This document shows positions 32,375 through 41,544 of a DNA stretch of 64,000 bases, piece by piece. The position numbers and the translations under genes are program-made. The first letter of the stretch is position 1. Each line of letters starts with the position of its first letter. Source of the stretch: Actinomadura parmotrematis (GTDB lineage: Bacteria > Actinomycetota > Actinomycetes > Streptosporangiales > Streptosporangiaceae). The stretch covers positions 1 to 64,000 of the forward strand of contig NZ_JAIBOA010000002.1 in the NCBI RefSeq assembly GCF_019458805.1. Direction: 5' to 3'. Below the pieces are notes generated by a model. The model had not been told where the DNA came from. It did no database searches and saw only the letters and a program-made list of their open reading frames with translations.

Positions 32375-32413
32375 CGAAGGCCCCCGGCACCCTCGGGTGC
32401 GCGGGGGCCTTCG
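32375..32413. terminator. bidirectional terminator
   Basis: Hairpin with a 12-bp outer stem (CGAAGGCCCCCG and complement), a 5-bp inner stem GCACC/GGTGC and a CTCG loop, with one bulged base. It lies between the convergent GlsB-like gene and the kinase gene. Confidence 0.7.
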
Positions 32414-32430
32414 CGCGTCCCGGGGCGGGG

Positions 32431-34215
32431 TCAGGAGGGCGTCGGCGACGGGGTGGGGCGCCCGGCGCGGACCTCGGCGGCGATCCAGCCCGGCAGGTAG
32501 CCGGCGGCGCGGTCGACCGGGACGTCCACCCTGGTGCTCTTGCACGCCTCGGAGACCCCCGCGTCCAGCCCGAAGACGTTGATGTCGAAGCGGACCTTGC
32601 GCGGCAGCAGCGAGATCAGCACGTGCGGGTCGGCGCCGGCGAGGTCGCGGGGGCGGATGACGGCCGGCCGGCCGGACCCGCCCTGCGTCAGGCACCGGCT
32701 CTCGTCCAGGGACGCCAGCAGCGCGGTGAGCGACCTCAACCGGGGTTCGGTGGCGGAGCCGGGCGCCAGCAGGCCGGTCCCGGCGAGGACGGCGCCGTTC
32801 TTCAGGTCCACGGTGACGGCGCCGGGGGTGTAGAAGTTCTTGACCCAGTTGCCCTCGACGGAGTTCTTGACCACGGGGAAGTAGGTGCTGGTCACCGACA
32901 GCAGCCGGGCCGTGTGCAGGCCGATGTCGGTGGTGGCGTCCACCGACGCGACGTCGGTGTTGGCCGCGTAGCTCTTGCGGTACCGCGCCATCTGCCGGTC
33001 GGTCCCAGCGCGCAGGGCGGCGTTGACGCGGGTCTGGACGGCCGGGTCGGCGTGGCCGCCGATCGTCACGTACTGCTCGCGGATGGGGGGCGACCCGGGC
33101 CGGGTGACGCTCACGACCCGGGCGCTGACCGGGCGGAGCGGCAGCGTCCTCGGCGCGTCGCCGCCCTGTTGCACGGCGACGAGGCCCGCGCCCGCGCCGC
33201 CCGCGACGACGGCGGCGACCGCCGCGCCGACGGCGACCTTGGCCCCGGTCGCGGCGAGCAGGCCGCCGCCCGCGGCCGCTCCCCCGCCGCCCGCGACGGC
33301 ACCGCCCGCCGCCACGCCTCCCGCGGCCGCGCCGCCGGGCGCGAGGCCGGCGGCGAGCAGCGGGAACAGCGCGGCGAGCCCGGCCGTGGCGCCCGCCACC
33401 AGGCGCACGCCGCGCTGCTCCCAGGACGGGCCGTAGGCGGCGGTCGCCGCCTCCTCCAGCTCCTGGACGAACAGGGCGGCGCTCTCCGGGCGTCCCCAGG
33501 GGTCCTTGGCCATGCCGCGCTCCAGCAGCGGGCGGAGCAGGGGCGGCAGCCGGTCCGCGGGCGGCGGCTCGTGCAGGTGCATCCGCATGAGCCCGGCCTG
33601 ATCCCCTGCGGCGAACGGCCGCTCGCCCGTCACGCACTCGAAGAACACGCACGTCGCCGCGTACACGTCGGTGGCCGGGGAGGCGGGCCGCCCCGTCCAC
33701 TGCTCGGGCGCCATGTAGACGGGCGTGCCCGTCCGCGCGTCGTCGCCGCCGAGCGCGGCGATCCCGAAGTCGATCAGCTTGCTGAGGCCGTCGGCGCGGA
33801 CGACGACGTTGGCGGGCTTGTAGTCGCGGTGCACGACCCCGGCGGCGTGCGCGGCGGCGAGGCCGAGCAGCGACCCCTTCAGGACGCTGAGCGCCGCCTC
33901 GGGCGCGAGCGCGCCGTGCGCGGCGAGGACGTCCTTCAGCGCGACGCCGTCGACCGCCTCCATGACGATCGCGGCGCCCCGCTCCCCGGTCACCAGCCGG
34001 TAGAGCCGGACGACGTGCGGGTCGCTGACGCGGCCCAGCATGGCCGCCTCCGCGCGGAGCCGGTCCAGCGCGCCGGGCGGGGCGGCCGCGGTGTCCAGGT
34101 ACTTGATCGCCACGAGGGTGCCGGCGGTGGCGTGGCGGGCCAGCACCACCCGGCCCTGCGCGCCCGCGCCGAGTTCCCGGACCTCCTCGAAGCCCGCGAC
34201 GCGCCACCCGCTCAC
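32431..34215 (-). CDS. receptor-type Ser/Thr protein kinase
   Basis: A 594-residue transmembrane kinase. The Gly loop LGAGAQGRV, Lys38 (VAIKYL), catalytic HRDYKPANV (Asp131), DFG (Asp149) and APEQW are intact. A Gly/Ala-rich segment of about 110 residues with one or more membrane passes (about 290-390) leads to an extracellular domain of about 200 residues containing NWVKNFYTPGAVTVDL, similar to RsiV/DUF3298-like sensor domains. GTG 34215 overlaps the stop of the lipoprotein gene by four bases, so kinase and lipoprotein are made together; the lipoprotein is a candidate ligand-binding partner. Convergent with the GlsB-like gene. Confidence 0.9.
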   Translation of the reverse strand: MSGWRVAGFEEVRELGAGAQGRVVLARHATAGTLVAIKYLDTAAAPPGALDRLRAEAAMLGRVSDPHVVRLYRLVTGERGAAIVMEAVDGVALKDVLAAHGALAPEAALSVLKGSLLGLAAAHAAGVVHRDYKPANVVVRADGLSKLIDFGIAALGGDDARTGTPVYMAPEQWTGRPASPATDVYAATCVFFECVTGERPFAAGDQAGLMRMHLHEPPPADRLPPLLRPLLERGMAKDPWGRPESAALFVQELEEAATAAYGPSWEQRGVRLVAGATAGLAALFPLLAAGLAPGGAAAGGVAAGGAVAGGGGAAAGGGLLAATGAKVAVGAAVAAVVAGGAGAGLVAVQQGGDAPRTLPLRPVSARVVSVTRPGSPPIREQYVTIGGHADPAVQTRVNAALRAGTDRQMARYRKSYAANTDVASVDATTDIGLHTARLLSVTSTYFPVVKNSVEGNWVKNFYTPGAVTVDLKNGAVLAGTGLLAPGSATEPRLRSLTALLASLDESRCLTQGGSGRPAVIRPRDLAGADPHVLISLLPRKVRFDINVFGLDAGVSEACKSTRVDVPVDRAAGYLPGWIAAEVRAGRPTPSPTPS

Positions 34216-35006
34216 CGAGCGGCGTCCTGCAACCGCTTGAGCAGGCCGGGCTCCAGGAGGTCGCGCACCTTGGCGTAGGGGGCGGTGAAGGTGAAGTCGT
34301 TGCAGTCGGTGCCGACGGTCGACCAGATCAGCTCGACGCCCTCGCGGGTGAACAGCAGCCCGGCGGCGGGCGGCTCCTCGACGCCGCCCGCGTCGTCGGC
34401 GGCGGACGGCTTCAGCGCGTCCGGGCCGAGCGAGCCCAGGTCGCACTCCTTCCAGTCCTGCTTGGGGCCCGACAGGGCGTCGAAGAGCCGGCCGAGGCCG
34501 GCCGCGTCGGTGCTCTTCAGCGCGTCGGCGGGGGTGATCTCCTTGCCGGTGCGGGTGTCCACGGTCACCGGGATGGTGGGGAGCGCGCCCTCGCCCTCGT
34601 AGCAGGGGATCATCTGGATGGCGTTCGCGGCCGACACGACGTCCTTCTGGAGCCCGAGCCGCACCTTGGTCTGCACGACGTTGTCGCGGTCCTTGCACTC
34701 GGCCTTCTGCTCGGCCTGCATCGTCGCGCCGGTCCACCGGACGGCCCACTCGATCGGCCCGCGCAGCGCCTTGTTGGAGGCGGCGTCGGCGGCCGCGCCG
34801 CCCACCCCCGTCAGCTTGACGTACTCGGCGCCCTTCAGCTTGACGTGCTGGGCGGCGTGCACCGTGTCGTCGGTGGCGACGGCGACGCCCCTGGCGTCAC
34901 CGCCCGCGTCCGCCCGCGCGTCCCCGCCGGAGGACGACGAGCAGCCCGCCGCCCCGGTGAGCAGGACCGCCGCGGCGGCCGTCCCCGCCGTCACCCTCGC
35001 CCGCAT
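34212..35006 (-). CDS. lipoprotein coupled to the receptor kinase
   Basis: A 264-residue lipoprotein: signal peptide with lipobox LTGAAGC (Cys22), a Ser/Gly/Asp-rich linker, then a folded domain with about five cysteines. The region TVDTRTGKEITPADAL followed by a C-terminal FTREGVELIWS and FTAPYAKVRDLL matches the general layout of RsiV-type sensor domains and of the kinase ectodomain encoded next, so the two may bind similar ligands or each other (inference). ATG 35006 is preceded by GAGAGGGACGGGACG. First gene of a two-gene operon. Confidence 0.75.
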   Translation of the reverse strand: MRARVTAGTAAAAVLLTGAAGCSSSSGGDARADAGGDARGVAVATDDTVHAAQHVKLKGAEYVKLTGVGGAAADAASNKALRGPIEWAVRWTGATMQAEQKAECKDRDNVVQTKVRLGLQKDVVSAANAIQMIPCYEGEGALPTIPVTVDTRTGKEITPADALKSTDAAGLGRLFDALSGPKQDWKECDLGSLGPDALKPSAADDAGGVEEPPAAGLLFTREGVELIWSTVGTDCNDFTFTAPYAKVRDLLEPGLLKRLQDAAR

Positions 35007-35220
35007 ACGTCCCGTCCCTCTCGTCCGCCCGGTGCGCCGCGATCGCGGCGGGTCCAGAATGTCAGCATCCGTGGCGGTACGGGCGCAGAGCGGCCGCACC
35101 CGCTCGCCGGGGCGGCCGGCCGGGCGCCGGGACCGGCCGACTGTGGCCACTTCCGGGGGGCCCGCGGCGCACGCATGGAATACCGGCGAAGAGGGAAGCG
35201 TTAGGAGCGGTGATCGGCTA

Positions 35221-35250
35221 TTGGTGTAGTGATTCCAAGGTCGGTACACT
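35221..35250 (+). promoter_or_regulatory. promoter of DEAD-box helicase gene (TTGGTG-N18-TACACT)
   Basis: TTGGTG at 35221-35226 and TACACT at 35245-35250 with an 18-base spacer. It would give an untranslated leader of about 200 bases. Confidence 0.45.
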
Positions 35251-35256
35251 GCGTGG

Positions 35257-35458
35257 CGGAGTGTGACCGCACGCAGCCACAGTGGGTGACTGCTTTCAAC
35301 CCCTGACTGCGGTCGCCGAACGAAGTGAATCGCCGGCTGGTCCCTCCCGCGCGAGCGCGCGGCCACCGGTCCCGGCGGACCCTCGCGGGCCCGCCCGGTG
35401 TGCTCGGCGCAGCGCCGCGTCGGGAGCGAGGACCCCGCATTTTTGGAGGCTGAAAGCC
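35257..35458 (+). other. long 5' leader of the helicase gene
   Basis: About 200 bases of GC-rich sequence without a convincing gene between the proposed promoter and the helicase start. Long leaders that respond to cold are common for DEAD-box helicase genes; no known riboswitch fold was recognised. The 3' end of the leader carries TTTTTGGAGG. The remaining bases 35007-35220 hold nothing I can name. Confidence 0.4.
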
Positions 35459-37072
35459 CTGGCTACCTTTCGTGAACTCGGGGTCGTCCCCGAGATAAGC
35501 GACGCCCTCGAAGCAGAGGGCATCGTGCAAGCGTTCCCCATCCAAGAGCTGGCCCTGCCGATCGCGCTCGGCGGCCACGACATCATCGGGCAGGCCCGCA
35601 CCGGCACCGGCAAGACGCTGGCGTTCGGCATCGCCCTGCTCCAGCGCATCGAGCACGGCGGCAGGAAGCCGCAGGCGCTCGTGATCGCGCCCACCCGGGA
35701 GCTCGCGCTCCAGGTGAACGACGACCTGCTGGTCGCCGGCGGCAAGCTCGGCTCGCGCGTGCTGCCCGTCTACGGCGGGCGCGCCTACGAGCCGCAGATC
35801 GAGGCCCTCAAGGAGGGCGTGGACGTGGTCGTCGGCACCCCCGGCCGGCTGCTCGACCTGATCAAGCAGAAGTACCTGGACCTCTCCGAGGTCGAGGTGC
35901 TGGTGCTCGACGAGGCCGACCGGATGCTCGACCTCGGCTTCCTGCCCGACATCGAGCGGATCGTCGAGCGGATCCCGGCGCAGCGCCAGACCATGCTGTT
36001 CTCGGCGACGATGCCGGGCGAGATCGTGGCGCTGTCGCGCCGCTACCTCACCCGCCCGACCAACGTGCGCGCCGAGTCGCACGCCGAGTCCGAGGCGACC
36101 CCCCAGGTCGTCCAGCACGTCTTCCAGGCGCACCAGATGGACAAGCCGGAGATGCTCGCCCGCCTGCTCCAGGCGGACGGCCGCGGCCTCACCATGGTGT
36201 TCTGCCAGACCAAGCGGGCCTGCGACCGCGTCGCGGCCGACCTGGTCGCGCGCGGGTTCGACGCGGCCGCCGTGCACGGCGACCTCGGGCAGTCCCAGCG
36301 CGAGCGGGCGCTGCGCGCGTTCCGCAACGGCAAGATCGACGTCCTGGTGGCCACCGACGTGGCGGCCCGCGGCCTCGACGTGGACGACGTCACGCACGTC
36401 GTCAACTACGAGTGCCCGGACTCGGCCGACACCTACGTGCACCGCATCGGCCGCACCGGCCGCGCGGGCAAGGAGGGCATCGCCGTCACCCTGGTCGACT
36501 GGTCCGACCTCACCCGCTGGAAGCTGATCAACAGCACCCTGGACCTGCCGTTCGCGACGCCGGAGGAGACCTACTCCACCTCCGAGCACTTCCTCACCGC
36601 GATGGGCATCCCGGCCGGCACCACCGGCAAGCTCCCGAAGGCCCAGCGGCACGAGCGCGCCGGCCTGGACGCCGAGGAGCTGGAGGACATCGGCGAGACC
36701 GGCCGCAACCGCTCGACGGGCCCGTCCGGCCCGGCGCGCGGCGGCGACCGCGACGAGGAGGAGCGCCCGGCGCGTCCCCGCCGCAAGCGGAGCCGCACCC
36801 GGACCCGCAGCGGCCGCCCGGTCGCCGCGGAGACCGGTGCCGGGGCCAAGGCCGAGGCCGCGGCCGAGGTGAAGACCGAGACCGGCGCCGACGCCAAGGC
36901 CGCCGACGCCAAGGCCGACGGCACGACGTCCGAGGACGCGCCCGCCAAGCGCTCCCGGTCCCGCCGCCGCACCCGCGGCGGCAAGACGGCCGCGGCGTCC
37001 GCCGCCCCGGCCGCCGAGGCGGCGCCCGCCGCCGCGCCCGCGAACCCGCGGGTGTCGCCCTTCAACTCCTGA
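35459..37072 (+). CDS. rhlE: DEAD-box RNA helicase (RhlE-like)
   Basis: A 537-residue ATP-dependent RNA helicase. Q motif FPIQELALP, Walker A ARTGTGKT, PTRELALQ, GTPGRLLDL, DEAD (VLDEADRMLD), SAT (FSATMP), and the second-domain motifs VFCQTKRACD, TDVAARGLD and HRIGRTGRAG are complete. The C-terminal 130 residues are a disordered Arg/Lys/Ala/Pro-rich tail likely to bind RNA. Start is unusual: the conserved N-terminus ATFRELG is preceded only by CTG 35459, nine bases after a perfect GGAGG; the nearest standard in-frame start, GTG 35282, would add 59 low-complexity residues. Rv3211 (rhlE) has the same relative position in M. tuberculosis. Confidence 0.9.
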   Translation: MATFRELGVVPEISDALEAEGIVQAFPIQELALPIALGGHDIIGQARTGTGKTLAFGIALLQRIEHGGRKPQALVIAPTRELALQVNDDLLVAGGKLGSRVLPVYGGRAYEPQIEALKEGVDVVVGTPGRLLDLIKQKYLDLSEVEVLVLDEADRMLDLGFLPDIERIVERIPAQRQTMLFSATMPGEIVALSRRYLTRPTNVRAESHAESEATPQVVQHVFQAHQMDKPEMLARLLQADGRGLTMVFCQTKRACDRVAADLVARGFDAAAVHGDLGQSQRERALRAFRNGKIDVLVATDVAARGLDVDDVTHVVNYECPDSADTYVHRIGRTGRAGKEGIAVTLVDWSDLTRWKLINSTLDLPFATPEETYSTSEHFLTAMGIPAGTTGKLPKAQRHERAGLDAEELEDIGETGRNRSTGPSGPARGGDRDEEERPARPRRKRSRTRTRSGRPVAAETGAGAKAEAAAEVKTETGADAKAADAKADGTTSEDAPAKRSRSRRRTRGGKTAAASAAPAAEAAPAAAPANPRVSPFNS

Positions 37073-37176
37073 TCAACGTCGACTGCGAGATCACGCGCCC
37101 CGCCCGTGATCTCGCGGCCGGCCCCGACGTCCGAACCGCCACCCCGGCACCCGCTCGGGGGGCGGTTCTTTCGCTC

Positions 37177-37182
37177 TATGAT
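37177..37182 (+). promoter_or_regulatory. -10 hexamer TATGAT for leaderless transcript
   Basis: TATGAT, one base from the ideal TATAAT, ends seven bases before ATG 37190. It contains two upstream ATG codons that would be lost from the RNA. Confidence 0.5.
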
Positions 37183-37189
37183 GCGGCGC

Positions 37190-40100
37190 ATGCCGGACCG
37201 GCGCGATCCCCCGCACCCTCGCCGGTGGCCGCTCGTCGCGGCCGGGCTCGCGCTCGCGCTCGGCGCGCTCGTCGCCTGGCAGCTCGGCGCGTTCCTCAAG
37301 GTCACCGCCGTCCCCGCGGCCGCGCCCGCCGAGCGGGCGGCCGCCGCGCCGGCGTCCGCGGCCGCCCCGGCGCCCCGCCTCGACGCGATCGCGCCGCCCG
37401 CCGGCGGCACCCCTGTGGAGCAGCGCCGCTACCGGCTCGCGGCCGAGGCCGTCGTGTCGGCGCTCGCCGCGCGCGGCGTCCCGGAACCGCGCATCGGGAC
37501 GGGCGGCACGGCCCTGACGGCCCGTCTCGCGCCCCTGCCCGGCGCGCCGTCCGGCGAGGCGTTCCGGCTGCGGCGCGACGGCCGCGGCCTCGCCCTGGAC
37601 GCCGGCACCGTCGCCGGGGCCGTCAACGGCCTGTACGCGGTCGCCGACCGGATCCGCTCGGGCGCCGACGTCCTGCCGCGCGGCGACGACGGCCGCGTCG
37701 TCGCGCCGCGCCTGCCGCTCCGGCTCACCGACCACGGCTCCGTCGGCCTCACCGCCGACCGGCCGGCGTTCGCCGCCGGCACCGACTACGGCCTGAACAC
37801 CGACGCCATCGGCCCCGCCCTGCTGGACCGGGCGCCCTGGGCGGACGCGGCGGCCGTCGCGGGCATCGCCGCGCAGTTCCGGCAGTTCGTCGACCACGCC
37901 CTCGCGGACGGCTACAACGGCGTCGTCGTGCCCGGCTTCCTGGAGTACGTCACGTTCGACGGCGTCGGCGATGGCCACGCCGTCTACCGGGCGGGCGACC
38001 CGCACATCGCGCGGGCGCGGGCCCTGCGCGCGGCGTTCGCGCCCGTCTGGGGCTACGCCGCCGACATGGGCGTGAAGGTGTTCTTCCAGACCGACATGCT
38101 CGCCGTCTCGACGCCGCTGAAGCGCTACCTCGGCGACCTGGACACCGCCGACCCGCGCCTCTGGTCGGTGTACCGGGCCGGGCTGCACGAGCTGTTCACC
38201 GCGATGCCGTTCGCGGCCGGCCTCGTCGTCCGCGTCGGGGAGGGCGGCGAGGACTACCGGCTGCCCGGCTGGGACTACCGCTCGGAGATCCGGGTGACGA
38301 CCGTCCCGCAGGTCCGCGCGATGCTGGCGGCGCTGCTCGCCCAGATGGGCCGCGACGGCCGCGACCTCGTGTTCCGGACGTGGAGCGTCGGCGTCGGCGC
38401 GGTCGGCGACATGCACACCGACCCCGCGTCCTACCACCGGGTCCTGGACGGCATCGACGACCCGCACCTCATCGTGTCCACCAAGTACACCGCCGGGGAC
38501 TTCTACAGCCATCTCCCGCTCAACCCGACGCTGCGGACGGGCGCGCAGCGGCGCATCGTCGAGTTCCAGTCGCGCCGCGAGTTCGAGGGGTTCGGGGCGC
38601 TGCCCGACGACCTCGGGCCGCTGCATCAGGAGGCGCTGCGCGCCTTCCTCGCCGCGAACCCGAACGTCGTCGGGGTGTGGAACTGGACGCAGGACGGCGG
38701 ACCGCTGCGCGCCGGGCCGATGACGCTGTACCTGCGCGCCGGCTTCTGGCGGATGTGGGACCTGAACGTGTACCTCACCGCCCGGCTGGCCTGGGATCCC
38801 GGCACGGACGTTGCGGCGGCGACGGCCGGCTGGGCGCGTGCGGCGTTCTCCGGCGACCCGGCGACGGTCGCGGCGATCGGGCGGGTCATGGCGCTGTCGC
38901 GGCAGGCGGTGACGGCGGGCCTGTACATCGGCCCCTACGCGGAGCGGTCGGTGCGGGCGCTCGGCCTGGCACCCCCGCCGATGATGTGGATCTTCGAGTG
39001 GGACATCGTCACCGGCGACTCGGCGGCGCTCGGCACGATCTACCGCATCGCCCGCGACCGGCGGGCCGAGGCGATCGCCGAAGGCGAGCGGGCCGTCGCG
39101 CTGTCGCGGCGCATGGAGGCGCTCATCGCCGCCACCCCCGCGGCGTCCTGGCGCGACCCGGCGGACCGGCGGGCGTTCGCGGACGCCCTCGCCTACCAGA
39201 CGGACCTGTTCGGCACGCTCGCGTCCTACCGGACGACGGTGCTGCGGCACGCCGAGTGGCTCGACACCGGGTCGGCGTCCGCGAAGGCGTCCTGGCGGGA
39301 CGCCGAGCGGCGCTTCCGGTCGGACGCGGCCGCGCACGAGCGCCGCTACGGCGGCGACGTGGCGCTGCCCGCCTACAACTTCACGGCGGCGTCCATCGGG
39401 ATGCGGCACGCCGACCGGGACGAGCCGACGGCGTGGTCGGCCCGCGTCCTGCTGCTCGCGACGCTGCTGCTGCTGGCGCTGGGCTCGGCGCCCGGCCAGA
39501 GGGTGCTGCGCGGTGCGCCGGGGTCGGCGGCGCTGCGCGGCCTGTGGCTGGGCGCGACGCGCCCGTGGCGGCTACGGGCGGGGACGCCCGCGGGGCGCGC
39601 CGATCGCGTCCTGGTGTGGCTGCTGCCCGCCGCCGTCCTGGTGGCGAGCCGCGCCGTCTACACGTGGCTGCTGTCGCCCGCGCACCTGGTCCTGGTGCTG
39701 GGCGCCTGGCTGGTGTGCGCGCTGGCGCTGCGCTGGTCGCTGCGCGGCGCGGACCGGTTCGCGCTCGCCGCCTGCCTCGGCGGCGCGGCCCTGCTGCGCA
39801 CGGTGGTCCTGCTGGCGGCACTGGCGAACCGGGGGCCGGGCCGGTACTGGTACGACTTCTGGACGGAGCCGGGGTTGCGCTCCGGCTACGTGACTCTGGC
39901 GTTCGCGGCGTTCCTGTGGGTGCCGCTGGCCGTCCACATGGTGCTGCGCCGCGCCTACGGCCTGTCGCGGCGGCGCGCGACCGGCGCCGTCCTGCTAGCC
40001 TTCGGCGGCCCGCTCGCGGTGCTCGGCGGGCTGGTGAGCGCTCTCGGGCTGGAGCGCGCGCTGACGATCTGGAACGACCAGATGGCTTTGCTGCCCTGGG

Positions 40101-40234
40101 GCCTGTCCCGCATCCTCGGCATCACCACGTATCTGGGCATCCCGACGGTCCTGCCGTATATGGCGGCGGGGGTCGGCGCTGCGCTGGCGCTGGCGGGCGT
40201 ACTGCTGTCCGGCCGCCGCGTCCAGGCGGGCTGA
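37190..40234 (+). CDS. membrane-anchored glycosidase-like protein, 1014 aa
   Basis: N-terminal basic residues and a membrane helix (about 12-35), a Pro/Ala linker, then about 650 residues resembling alpha-glucuronidase/GH67-type enzymes: PSGEAFRLRRDGRGLALDAG with a VNGLYAVADRIRSG continuation, followed by a TIM-barrel-like part (NGVVVPGFLEY, LVFRTWSVGVG, VVGVWNWTQDGG). The C-terminal 270 residues hold about seven membrane helices. Catalytic residues cannot be assigned. An outward-facing glycoside hydrolase fused to a polytopic membrane domain is unusual. ATG 37190 is preferred over 37178 and 37106 because of the TATGAT element and because the helix follows directly. GH family membership is tentative. 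Confidence 0.65.
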   Translation: MPDRRDPPHPRRWPLVAAGLALALGALVAWQLGAFLKVTAVPAAAPAERAAAAPASAAAPAPRLDAIAPPAGGTPVEQRRYRLAAEAVVSALAARGVPEPRIGTGGTALTARLAPLPGAPSGEAFRLRRDGRGLALDAGTVAGAVNGLYAVADRIRSGADVLPRGDDGRVVAPRLPLRLTDHGSVGLTADRPAFAAGTDYGLNTDAIGPALLDRAPWADAAAVAGIAAQFRQFVDHALADGYNGVVVPGFLEYVTFDGVGDGHAVYRAGDPHIARARALRAAFAPVWGYAADMGVKVFFQTDMLAVSTPLKRYLGDLDTADPRLWSVYRAGLHELFTAMPFAAGLVVRVGEGGEDYRLPGWDYRSEIRVTTVPQVRAMLAALLAQMGRDGRDLVFRTWSVGVGAVGDMHTDPASYHRVLDGIDDPHLIVSTKYTAGDFYSHLPLNPTLRTGAQRRIVEFQSRREFEGFGALPDDLGPLHQEALRAFLAANPNVVGVWNWTQDGGPLRAGPMTLYLRAGFWRMWDLNVYLTARLAWDPGTDVAAATAGWARAAFSGDPATVAAIGRVMALSRQAVTAGLYIGPYAERSVRALGLAPPPMMWIFEWDIVTGDSAALGTIYRIARDRRAEAIAEGERAVALSRRMEALIAATPAASWRDPADRRAFADALAYQTDLFGTLASYRTTVLRHAEWLDTGSASAKASWRDAERRFRSDAAAHERRYGGDVALPAYNFTAASIGMRHADRDEPTAWSARVLLLATLLLLALGSAPGQRVLRGAPGSAALRGLWLGATRPWRLRAGTPAGRADRVLVWLLPAAVLVASRAVYTWLLSPAHLVLVLGAWLVCALALRWSLRGADRFALAACLGGAALLRTVVLLAALANRGPGRYWYDFWTEPGLRSGYVTLAFAAFLWVPLAVHMVLRRAYGLSRRRATGAVLLAFGGPLAVLGGLVSALGLERALTIWNDQMALLPWGLSRILGITTYLGIPTVLPYMAAGVGAALALAGVLLSGRRVQAG

Positions 40235-40489
40235 GACCGAACGTGCGGGCCGGGCGCCTTTGACGGTGCCGGACCCTGGGCGGGTTCTGGCCGCATCGGG
40301 CCTCAAGACCGTTCTGACCTGGGCGAACATCGGGCGGCACCGGGCTCTCCAACGGTGCGTGGACCGAAGAGCGACCCCCGGGCAGAGAGCGACCATGAAC
40401 CAGCCCCCCACCGGTCCGGCACGGCGACCCCGGCGCGCCGACGGTCGTCCCGGTGAGCGGCATCGTCACCGCCGAGTAGCCCGGCGGGC
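40235..40489. other. intergenic region, no gene seen
   Basis: Between the glycosidase-like gene and the next membrane-protein gene I see no convincing coding frame, hairpin or repeat; only the -10 element at its end is interpretable. Confidence 0.4.
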
Positions 40490-40495
40490 CATAAT
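40490..40495 (+). promoter_or_regulatory. -10 hexamer CATAAT for leaderless transcript
   Basis: CATAAT (five of six bases of TATAAT) ends seven bases before ATG 40503. An ATG at 40494 overlaps the box and would not be transcribed. Confidence 0.45.
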
Positions 40496-40502
40496 GCCCG
40501 CC

Positions 40503-41543
40503 ATGCCGCATACGTCCGGGTCATCGATCACCGTGCGGGCGTCGCGCGGGCATCTGGCCGTCCTGGCGCTGGTCAGCGCCATCGCCTGGGGCGCGGCCCT
40601 CGTCCTGCTGGTCACCGATCAGCAGGGCGCCTGGCTACTCGCCTTCCTGCCCTCCCTCTTCTGGTGCGCCCTGCTGGTGCTGCCCGCGCTGTCGTCCGGG
40701 CCGCCCGCCGTGGTGGACGCCGGCGGCGTCACCGCCGGTCGCGGACGGACGCGGGTGCCGTGGTCCGAGGCCGGGCCGGTCTCGCTCGCCGTGGCACCGG
40801 GCGGCGCCGGCTACCTGATGCTGCTGGCGCGCCCGTCCGGCCGCCCCCTGGTGCTCGCCTCGCCCGTCGCCGGGCCGTGGGCGTCGCGGCGGACGCTGCT
40901 CGCGCGCCTCGAACCGGTCTACGCGGCGGCCGGGGAGCACCGGGCGCGGATCTCGGTCCGACCGTTCCGGCGCGGCGCCCGGTTCCTGGCCGTCCTGCTG
41001 GCCTGCTTGCAACTGCTGGTGCTGGTCGTGGCGCCGGCCGTCCTCGCGGCCCTGTCCGCGCCGTGGACGCGGCCGTGGTGGCCCGGACGGGACGAGGCGG
41101 CGCGGCTGCCGAGCGCCTGCGCGGCCGGGACGGCGTCCGCCGCCCGGCTCGTCCCGGGCGCGGCGCCGGAGAGCGGTTCGAGCGCCTCCCCCGACGACCG
41201 GTCCTGCGCGTGGGGCGCGCAGCATCCGCCGCCGGAGATGAGCATCCGCCTGGAGCGGGAGGAGCGGCGCGTCGGCCCCGGCGGCGGCGCGTCCGAGCGC
41301 ACCCGCACGTTCTACCGGGACCGGGCCGCCGAGAACTGCCCGGTGCGCGTGCCCGGCCTCGGGGACGAGGCGTGCTCGGGGACGGAGCGCGAAGCGGACC
41401 GCACCGTCCGCGCGGTGGTCGTGGCGCGCCGGGGCAACGTCCTCGTGACGGTGCTGTACCGGGCGGCGGCACCTGAGGGGCAGGTCGCCGCGGACGCCGT
41501 CCAGGCCGCGCGGAGCGCGCTCGCGTCCGTCGCCTTCGCGTGA
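40503..41543 (+). CDS. membrane protein of unknown function, 346 aa
   Basis: Unrecognised. Two membrane helices near the N-terminus (about 16-36 and 42-60) enclose a short loop, followed by a cytoplasmic part of about 90 residues that may be a PH-like fold (TRVPWSEAGPVSLAV), a third helix (about 160-185) and an extracytoplasmic C-terminal domain with three to four cysteines and RTFYRDRAAENCPV. The last domain resembles the small ligand-binding domains of actinobacterial lipoproteins (DUF3558-like), but the match is by eye only. It converges on a lipoprotein gene one base away. Confidence 0.6.
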   Translation: MPHTSGSSITVRASRGHLAVLALVSAIAWGAALVLLVTDQQGAWLLAFLPSLFWCALLVLPALSSGPPAVVDAGGVTAGRGRTRVPWSEAGPVSLAVAPGGAGYLMLLARPSGRPLVLASPVAGPWASRRTLLARLEPVYAAAGEHRARISVRPFRRGARFLAVLLACLQLLVLVVAPAVLAALSAPWTRPWWPGRDEAARLPSACAAGTASAARLVPGAAPESGSSASPDDRSCAWGAQHPPPEMSIRLEREERRVGPGGGASERTRTFYRDRAAENCPVRVPGLGDEACSGTEREADRTVRAVVVARRGNVLVTVLYRAAAPEGQVAADAVQAARSALASVAFA

Positions 41544-41544
41544 C

